Below, one piece after another: positions 6,130 through 10,644 of a stretch of DNA of 10,644 nucleotides (the first letter of the stretch is position 1; each line of letters opens with the position of its first letter). Location: assembly GCA_031282385.1 (NCBI GenBank), contig JAITDV010000196.1:1-10644 (forward strand). The letters are read 5' to 3'. Origin of the DNA: Planctomycetaceae bacterium (GTDB lineage Bacteria > Planctomycetota > Planctomycetia > Pirellulales > Thermoguttaceae). A program made the translations under genes and the position numbers. The notes beneath the pieces are model-generated. The model searched no databases and was not told where the DNA came from. It saw only the letters and a program-made list of their open reading frames with translations.

Positions 6130-7809
6130 ATGTCAAAACACGCTACAGCGTTTCAATCAGCATCTATTTTGCAACCGTCAATAACCAAAATTGATAACGA
6201 ATTGAGTACGCCGCAAATAACAGTTGAATTTAATGGAACAATTTGTCCGCCGATTGTATCGGTATCAGGACTTATTGACGAAGTTGAGTCGGCGATTGAT
6301 TTTTTTGACAAGGAAAAAATTGTTGAAGACAATATTGCTGAAGACAATTTAGGTACAATAAAAAATAATCCAACACAATTTACTCTTGTTCAAAAGTCAG
6401 TTGCGGACAAAAATGTAGAAAACGGTAATATCAAGGCAGTCTTGCAAAATTTACAAAAATTCAGAAACCGTTTAGCTAGCGACGAAACTAACAACGATGT
6501 AAATTCAACCAAATCACTTTCTAATCTCAATCTCGATCTCAATTACGAAAAATCTTTGACGCAACCGTCTGATTGTGTCGTCAACGCTTGTGCTGTTAAT
6601 GATACAGATATTGAATTGAGCGGAGGCTTGATTAGCGGTAATCTTTTTTGTAACAAAAATTGGCGGACTAAAAATCTGTCGCCGGAAGAGCAATTATTGG
6701 AATTTTCAGCAGATGATGTTCCTTCATTTGAAGCAGTATGTAAATCACGGATAACGGCTGATAAATTGTCTGGCAAAAAAAAGCCGGAAAATAATTTAAT
6801 AACAAATAAAAATCAGGAAATTCAGATAAATAACCACGTCAGTTCCATAATAAATCATTCCATGTCAACTCCAGTTAATTCAAATATATCAAATATAGTA
6901 ACAATAAATTCCGAAGATAAAAGTATGAATGTTGATTGTCTTAAACCAGCAAATAACAATGAACAAAATAACATGCAAAATTACATAAGAATTAATGAAA
7001 CAGAAAATGATAGTAACAATACGCCGCTCGTTTTATCTTTGTTCAAAGGGGAAGATGCGTCTGTTGATACGTATGACAAAATCAACGAATCCGGCGATTC
7101 AGAGACGAAGGTTTTGCCCAATACAGAATTGCTGGTAACTCGCGGATTAGAGAAAAGCTATTTTAAGAGCAAATTAAAAATTCCCGTTCTCAACGGAGTA
7201 AATTTTGCAGCGTACAGCGGCGAGTTTGTTTCAATAACGGGTCAAAGCGGTTCGGGTAAAAGTACGCTTTTGCATTTGCTTGGTACGCTTGACAAACCTG
7301 ATTCGGGTGAAATTATTTTTGACGGAGTTCGGGTTGACAATTTATCGGTCGCGGTTCGGGACAATTTGCGAAACAATAGTATTGGTTTTATTTTTCAATT
7401 TTATAATCTTTTGCCTGAATTTACTGCACTTGAGAATGTGTTAGCGCCGCTTATGATTCGTGAAAGTATTTTTGGATATTTGTTGCGGCGGCGCGTTTAT
7501 ATTGAGCGTGCAAAGGAACTTTTAGACCGTGTTGGTTTATTGCACAGGTTACGGCATCGTCCGAATGAACTTTCGGGCGGAGAAATTCAACGTGTTGCAA
7601 TTGCAAGATCATTAATTATTGAACCGAAACTATTACTTGCGGATGAACCAACCGGCAATCTTGATTCTGCTTCTGCAAAGGAAGTAATACGTATCTTGCG
7701 AGAGTTAAAAGAAGAACGCAATTTGACAATTGTTATGGTAACACACGACAACAGTATTGCGTCAACCGCAGACAGAGTTGTAAGAATGTCAGACGGCGTG
7801 ATAACATAA
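6130..7809 (+). CDS. lolD: LolD-like ABC ATPase with ~330-residue N-terminal extension
   Basis: The C-terminal 227 residues (about 333-559) are a complete MacB/LolD-type ATPase: Walker A GQSGSGKST (371-379), Q-loop FIFQFYNLLPE, signature LSGGE (481-485), Walker B LLLADEP (501-507), D-loop NLD, and the switch histidine in VTHD (H539). It should power the permease encoded upstream at the cytoplasmic face. The start is set at ATG 6130 (559 residues); TTG 6073 in the same frame is possible. Residues 1-332 are not part of the usual domain, since LolD is about 230 residues. This part is rich in Asn, Ser, Asp and Glu, has no membrane segment or signal peptide, and looks largely disordered, with a short ordered-looking patch LSPEEQLLEFSADDVPSFEA (about 182-201). 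The frame stays open throughout despite the low GC, which favours real coding. An internal start near 7129 (TTG) would give an ordinary-length LolD, but no good ribosome site supports it. A B element separates it from the permease. Confidence 0.92.
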   Translation: MSKHATAFQSASILQPSITKIDNELSTPQITVEFNGTICPPIVSVSGLIDEVESAIDFFDKEKIVEDNIAEDNLGTIKNNPTQFTLVQKSVADKNVENGNIKAVLQNLQKFRNRLASDETNNDVNSTKSLSNLNLDLNYEKSLTQPSDCVVNACAVNDTDIELSGGLISGNLFCNKNWRTKNLSPEEQLLEFSADDVPSFEAVCKSRITADKLSGKKKPENNLITNKNQEIQINNHVSSIINHSMSTPVNSNISNIVTINSEDKSMNVDCLKPANNNEQNNMQNYIRINETENDSNNTPLVLSLFKGEDASVDTYDKINESGDSETKVLPNTELLVTRGLEKSYFKSKLKIPVLNGVNFAAYSGEFVSITGQSGSGKSTLLHLLGTLDKPDSGEIIFDGVRVDNLSVAVRDNLRNNSIGFIFQFYNLLPEFTALENVLAPLMIRESIFGYLLRRRVYIERAKELLDRVGLLHRLRHRPNELSGGEIQRVAIARSLIIEPKLLLADEPTGNLDSASAKEVIRILRELKEERNLTIVMVTHDNSIASTADRVVRMSDGVIT

Positions 7810-7976
7810 GGCAACTTCTAAAAACCTGTTTTTGACGGAATTATCGAATTTTTCAGGATAGACAAATTTAGACAATAAATTTATTTTATCCACGAATTGA
7901 CTCGAATTTGCACAAATTATTTAATTCGTGATCTTTCGTGAAAATTCGTGGAAAAAATGAGTTTTTAGAAGTTCCC
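7810..7976 (-). mobile_element. MITE-like element, family C copy 2 (inverted)
   Basis: This is the reverse-complement form of copies 1 and 3, about 167 bases. The ends are GGCAACTTCTAAAAACC and the complement of GGGAACTTCTAAAAACT. It begins directly after the lolD stop codon. The flanks CATAA (left) and CTTAA (right) match at four of five positions and could be a worn target duplication. It contains no ORF. Confidence 0.85.
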
Positions 7977-7992
7977 TTAATAGAATTTCTAT

Positions 7993-8097
7993 ACTGTTCG
8001 CAGTTCGTACTATGAATTGCATGACTCAAGAGCGTAAAAACCTGCTTTCATATAAGTAAGCAGGCGAAGGCAAAGGATATTTTAAAGTGTGAACAGT
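7993..8097 (+). mobile_element. MITE-like element, family B copy 5
   Basis: The element has inverted ends ACTGTTCGCA and the complement of ACTGTTCACA, the best-matched outermost ends of the five copies. It is about 105 bases because the left end carries eight extra bases (a GTTCG word occurs twice). The hairpin outer arms CCTGCTT/AAGCAGG are intact, with changes in the inner part. It starts 16 bases after the family C element and is followed 82 bases later by family A copy 3. Confidence 0.85.
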
Positions 8098-8179
8098 TTA
8101 AAATTGCAAGAAAATTGTTGCTGATTCAAACAGGAGTCCGTAACAATAATGATCTCTTTTGACCGGCGTTAATGAAATT

Positions 8180-8371
8180 AGACCTTTTCGCTAACCTGTA
8201 GGAGACCACCCCTGACCCTTCCGAAAGAGGGGAATTATTCCCCTCCTTCGGCGGCGTCTTCTTATTCCCCTCCTTCGGAGGGGTTAGGGGGGGGCTCGGA
8301 GGAGTTAAAGGCGGTTTTTTGTTGTAGGTTTTTTGTTGCGTTGATGTATTTTTAGGTTAGAGAAAAGGTCT
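8180..8371 (+). mobile_element. MITE-like element, family A copy 3
   Basis: The element is 192 bases, the same length and orientation as copy 2. The ends AGACCTTTTCGCTAACCTG and the complement of AGACCTTTTCTCTAACCTA match at all but a few positions. The 3' inner hairpin is CCCCTCC-TTC-GGAGGGG; the 5' inner hairpin and the outer stem have several changes (CCCTTCCGAAAGAGGGG, GGGGGGGCTC). The flanks TGAAAT and ATTTCA are inverted copies of each other. The remaining 94 bases to the kinase gene stop hold nothing I can assign. There is no T-tract, so I do not call it a terminator. Confidence 0.88.
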
Positions 8372-8465
8372 ATTTCACTGAATCCCTAAAACCTAACCTA
8401 ACTTTTTTCGATTCGCCGATTTGCCGTGTTGCTTATTGGCACTTCGTGTATTTCACTTGATATTT

Positions 8466-9473
8466 CTATTTGTAATTAACGCCTACGGTTTTGCAATTGA
8501 TGGATGCCATTTTTTCGCATAATATTGCGAGAGTGTTTTCGTCCGGGCAGATACCTACAATTGCGCCGCCGCTTCCGGCAAATTTAGCAGAAACACCGCA
8601 AGATCGCGCCGTTTCAACCATAAGAATATGCTCCGATGGTAATTGACATATTGAACGTCGCAAGTCAAAATTCTGATTGATGAGAGCATTCAATTTATCC
8701 CAATCCTGACTCAAAATAGCTTTTTTCGCCTCAATTGTAATCGCAGCGAATTGTGTCATTGCTGCAATTACTTTTGGTTCGCCATTATCGTAACGAAAAC
8801 GCAAATTGTTATGAAACACTTCCGTCGGTTCGCCAAAATCTGTTGAGTATGAAACATAAATCGGCGGTAAAAATTGTAACGGTAACTCTTCATAACTGCC
8901 GCAAACAAAACCATCGTCAATCCTCTCGGAATCCTTGGCAAAATCCATGTACACGCATCCTTCATAAACTTGTGCAACACGGTCTTGGAGTCCGGCGGTT
9001 ATATTGAGTTGCTCGCGTTCAATTGAAAGTACAAGAGACGGAAGAATCTGTTTCGGAATAACAACCTCATAGAAATTCATCAACGCACGAAGAGCCGCAA
9101 CAACAATTGCACTTGAACCTGCCATACCAACTTGTCTTGGAATAGTTGTGTCATACCGAATGGAAAAATTGCGGTTGTGCAGTTTTATGCCTCGCGACTT
9201 ACAATACATTGCAAATCCGTAAATAGCCGCTTTAATAAGACGAATTCCGCCATAATAACCGTGTAATTTTACATCTTGTGTCATTTCGTTGAGTGAGCGG
9301 AATATACTTTCGTCGCTTGGACTCGGTATTATTTCAATACGATCCCATTCGTAAAGCGTAACTTGCGCCTTAAAATTCTTGACAATAACCGCAATCGTTT
9401 TACCATTGTAAGCATCCGAAGGATTACCAACCAACCCTGCACGCGCATAAGCACAACAACGTATAATTTCCAT
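8466..9473 (-). CDS. GHMP-family sugar kinase, glucuronokinase-like
   Basis: GHMP kinases phosphorylate small metabolites with ATP in the cytoplasm. The 335-residue product has all three family motifs: the N-terminal RAGLVGNPSDAYNG (11-24), the ATP-binding PRQVGMAGSSA (112-122), and the C-terminal AKFAGSGGAIVGI (296-308). GLQDRVAQVYEG (161-172) carries the likely catalytic aspartate D164. The first motif with NPSD closely recalls plant glucuronokinase, which makes glucuronate-1-phosphate, and related bacterial proteins. I therefore favour a sugar or sugar-acid 1-kinase, but mevalonate-, galacto- or heptose-kinase-like substrates are not excluded. The start is the ATG, as motif 1 begins at the normal distance; there is no Shine-Dalgarno. 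TATAAA seven bases before the ATG on this strand hints at a very short or absent leader. No sugar nucleotide gene is adjacent. Confidence 0.85.
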   Translation of the reverse strand: MEIIRCCAYARAGLVGNPSDAYNGKTIAVIVKNFKAQVTLYEWDRIEIIPSPSDESIFRSLNEMTQDVKLHGYYGGIRLIKAAIYGFAMYCKSRGIKLHNRNFSIRYDTTIPRQVGMAGSSAIVVAALRALMNFYEVVIPKQILPSLVLSIEREQLNITAGLQDRVAQVYEGCVYMDFAKDSERIDDGFVCGSYEELPLQFLPPIYVSYSTDFGEPTEVFHNNLRFRYDNGEPKVIAAMTQFAAITIEAKKAILSQDWDKLNALINQNFDLRRSICQLPSEHILMVETARSCGVSAKFAGSGGAIVGICPDENTLAILCEKMASINCKTVGVNYK

Positions 9474-9499
9474 TTTATTTTTTATAAGGTTAATAAACT

Positions 9500-9514
9500 G
9501 TTCACAATTTGAAC
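9500..9514. promoter_or_regulatory. Short palindrome in the divergent promoter region
   Basis: GTTCA-CAATT-TGAAC is a perfect 5-bp inverted repeat centred in the 70-base spacer between the kinase and hpt genes, where an operator for both would be expected. The left part ACTGTTCACA also matches the family B end, so it could instead be a relict of a B element. Confidence 0.3.
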
Positions 9515-9543
9515 CATTGAAATTTTTAACAATAAGTAATATT

Positions 9544-9879
9544 ATGAAACCGATTTATTCTAGTATTGCGGACGAATCCGGTATGTGGGATTTAGTGGCG
9601 ATGTTTATTGATGAGATGCCGGAGCGGATTGCGAAGTTTGGAGTTTTGTTGGAGTCCGGCGATTGCGAAGGTTTGTTGCGTTTCGCTCATCAATTCAAAG
9701 GTTCTGCCGGTAGTTATGGATTTGCGGAATTGAGTTTTGCCGCTGAAAAAGTCGTAACGGCAATAAAAACCGAACAACCAAAAAACCAAATTGCCGCTCT
9801 CACAAAAAATTTGATTGACCTCTGCAAAGCAGCTTCAATCAAACCCAAAATTTCTAATATTGACGAAAACATTCAATAA
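9544..9879 (+). CDS. Hpt-domain histidine phosphotransfer protein
   Basis: This small stand-alone Hpt domain would relay phosphate between a hybrid sensor kinase and a response regulator in the cytoplasm. The product is 111 residues from ATG 9544, nearly all one helical-bundle domain. The phosphoacceptor is H49 in AHQFKGSAGSYGF, the usual HxxKG(S/A)(A/S) context. The start of the domain shows MFIDEMPERIAKF. The frame stays open nine codons further to TTG 9517; I prefer the ATG because the extra residues add nothing recognisable, but there is no Shine-Dalgarno before either. It is divergent from the GHMP kinase with a 70-base shared spacer. No sensor kinase or response regulator is in the window, so the partner is unknown. 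Confidence 0.9.
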   Translation: MKPIYSSIADESGMWDLVAMFIDEMPERIAKFGVLLESGDCEGLLRFAHQFKGSAGSYGFAELSFAAEKVVTAIKTEQPKNQIAALTKNLIDLCKAASIKPKISNIDENIQ

Positions 9880-10155
9880 ACAATTATGGATAACAGTTGA
9901 TCAAAATCGAATAACGTTTACTTTTAAAATGTACTTTCCAAAAAATCAACAAAGTCAATAAGATGCTTAAATTTAAGATGTTTTAAAACAATTTCTATTC
10001 TTTGCGATTTCGACTTTTTGTACAAAGATGTCATTAATTAAATGGCGATAATTTTGATAAATACTTAAAAATGCAGCTGGTTAAAATATTTTACCATAAT
10101 TTTTGTAAAGTATAGGTAATAATCAATCATTGGTATGGATATAACCAAGGTTCTA
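9880..10155. other. AT-rich stretch with no supported gene
   Basis: Very AT-rich, with stops in all frames at short intervals. The only frame of note is 36 codons on the minus strand (9924-10034, ATG to TAA) with a product containing KSKSQRIEIVLKHLKFKHL. It reads like coding sequence but is too short and unsupported to call. No terminator hairpin is visible after hpt. Confidence 0.4.
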
Positions 10156-10470
10156 TTATTTTTGCCGGTTCGCATATTTTTTTGCAATATCACGAAACTC
10201 GGATTCATTCTCATAATCAGGCAATTCGTCTGATACTTGAATGTAAGTCCCGTAATCTTCAGCTGGAAGTATTTTCACACAATCCGGTAACTTAGGGTAA
10301 CTTCTAAAAACTCATTTTGTCCACGAATTTTCATGAAAGATCACGAATTAAATATTTGTGCAAATTTGTGTCAATTCGTGGATAAAATAAATTTATTGTC
10401 TAAACTTGCCAATCCTGAAAATTTTGATAATTCCGTCAAAAATAGGTTTTTATAAGTTGCCTTTAGGCAT
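10156..10470 (-). pseudogene. Small ORF (47 codons when repaired) split by a family C element
   Basis: Reading leftwards on the minus strand, ATG CCT AAA at 10470 runs into a repeat element and soon meets a stop, while the rest of a protein-like frame continues from 10296 to TAA at 10156. Removing the element (10297-10462) together with one copy of the TTAGG duplication restores an uninterrupted frame starting MPKLPDCVKILPAEDYG and ending EFRDIAKKYANRQK. The product is hydrophilic, with no membrane segment. I do not recognise the family. The frame upstream of the ATG also stays open for 11 codons (to a TAA at 10504-10506), so the true start may be earlier, or the whole may already be a remnant. 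There is no ribosome site of note. Confidence 0.45.
10297..10462 (+). mobile_element. MITE-like element, family C copy 3
   Basis: About 166 bases in the orientation of copy 1. The ends are GTAACTTCTAAAAACTC and the complement of AGGCAACTTATAAAAAC. It is flanked by the direct repeat TTAGG at 10292-10296 and 10463-10467, the clearest target duplication of the window (5 bp, or 4 bp TTAG if the outer G belongs to the element). The interior matches copies 1 and 2 closely, including the paired words TCCACGAATT and AATTCGTGGA. It lies inside codon 3 of a small ORF on the opposite strand. Confidence 0.88.
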
Positions 10471-10533
10471 CGCGCGAAAATAACCTGTCCCAAATGGTAT
10501 TGTTTATATTTTTGAGATTTTTATCATTCGCGT

Positions 10534-10644
10534 ATGTTTACACCCGATATTTTTTATTCAATTTTTGAAAAATATAATTCGTTGCGAAACGTTCTTCACG
10601 AGCGTGGAGCACGAAGGTGGGCTGCCGCAGAAGCCCAACAACTT
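10534..10644 (+). CDS. Transposase, ISAzo13-like, 5' end only
   Basis: An ATG at 10534 opens a frame that runs 37 codons to the window edge without a stop. The translation includes LHERGARRWAAAEAQQL, which matches the N-terminal helix-turn-helix region of ISAzo13-type transposases (the pattern of an 'ER..R..AAAEA..L' run). This would catalyse movement of a full insertion sequence that continues beyond the window. The left inverted repeat should lie within 10471-10533, but I cannot place it. No Shine-Dalgarno is seen. The family assignment rests on one short motif. Confidence 0.6.
   Translation, partial: MFTPDIFYSIFEKYNSLRNVLHERGARRWAAAEAQQL

Noticed and set aside
8149..8173. Tiny frame after AGGAG, ATG ATC TCT TTT GAC CGG CGT TAA
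   Set aside because: Only seven codons, with the AGGAG further from the ATG than ideal; it could be a leader or the stump of a gene, but nothing downstream supports it.
8388..8464. Protein-like open frame on the minus strand just after the kinase stop (contains EIHEVPISNTANRRIEKS)
   Set aside because: About 25 codons, no start codon and in a different frame from the kinase; possibly a remnant or chance, with nothing to anchor a call.

Overview
The window (about 37% GC by eye, AT-rich spacers) looks like the chromosome of a diderm bacterium. My best guess is a low-GC member of the Planctomycetota. The basis is the start and overall layout of the LolC/E-type permease, a glucuronokinase-like GHMP kinase, a small stand-alone Hpt protein, and a leader with a clear Shine-Dalgarno in front of only one of the six main genes. 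The lineage call is inference. An outer membrane is better supported, because both an LptF/LptG-type permease and a Lol-type permease/ATPase pair are present.

Layout from left to right: nusA (minus, 380-1585); a long spacer with at most one doubtful 65-residue ORF; an LptG-like permease (minus, 2224-3360); a spacer of about 880 bases full of repeats; a LolC/E-like ABC permease (plus, 4245-5891) and its LolD-like ATPase (plus, 6130-7809), which carries an unusual N-terminal extension of about 330 residues; a pile-up of repeats (7810-8371); a glucuronokinase-like GHMP kinase (minus, 8466-9473); a divergently oriented Hpt phosphotransfer protein (plus, 9544-9879); a largely empty AT-rich stretch; a 47-codon ORF on the minus strand split by a repeat element; and the first 37 codons of an apparent ISAzo13-type transposase running off the right edge.

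The most striking content is between the genes. Three unrelated families of short, non-coding, terminal-inverted-repeat elements occur eleven times in total. Family A (about 192 bp, three copies) folds into a cloverleaf of three GC-rich hairpins inside a 12-bp stem. Family B (about 97 bp, five copies) has an 18-bp inverted end and one central hairpin. Family C (about 154-167 bp, three copies) has a 16-17 bp inverted end and, in two copies, clean 4-5 bp target duplications. All look like MITEs: no coding capacity, defined ends and different orientations. None interrupts a large gene, but one C copy sits inside codon 3 of a small ORF, and the empty site can be rebuilt from its target duplication.

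Functionally, the window holds envelope lipid and lipoprotein transport (LptG-like, LolE/LolD-like), transcription elongation and antitermination (NusA), a sugar-acid kinase and a phosphorelay domain. No rRNA, tRNA, CRISPR array or riboswitch was recognised.
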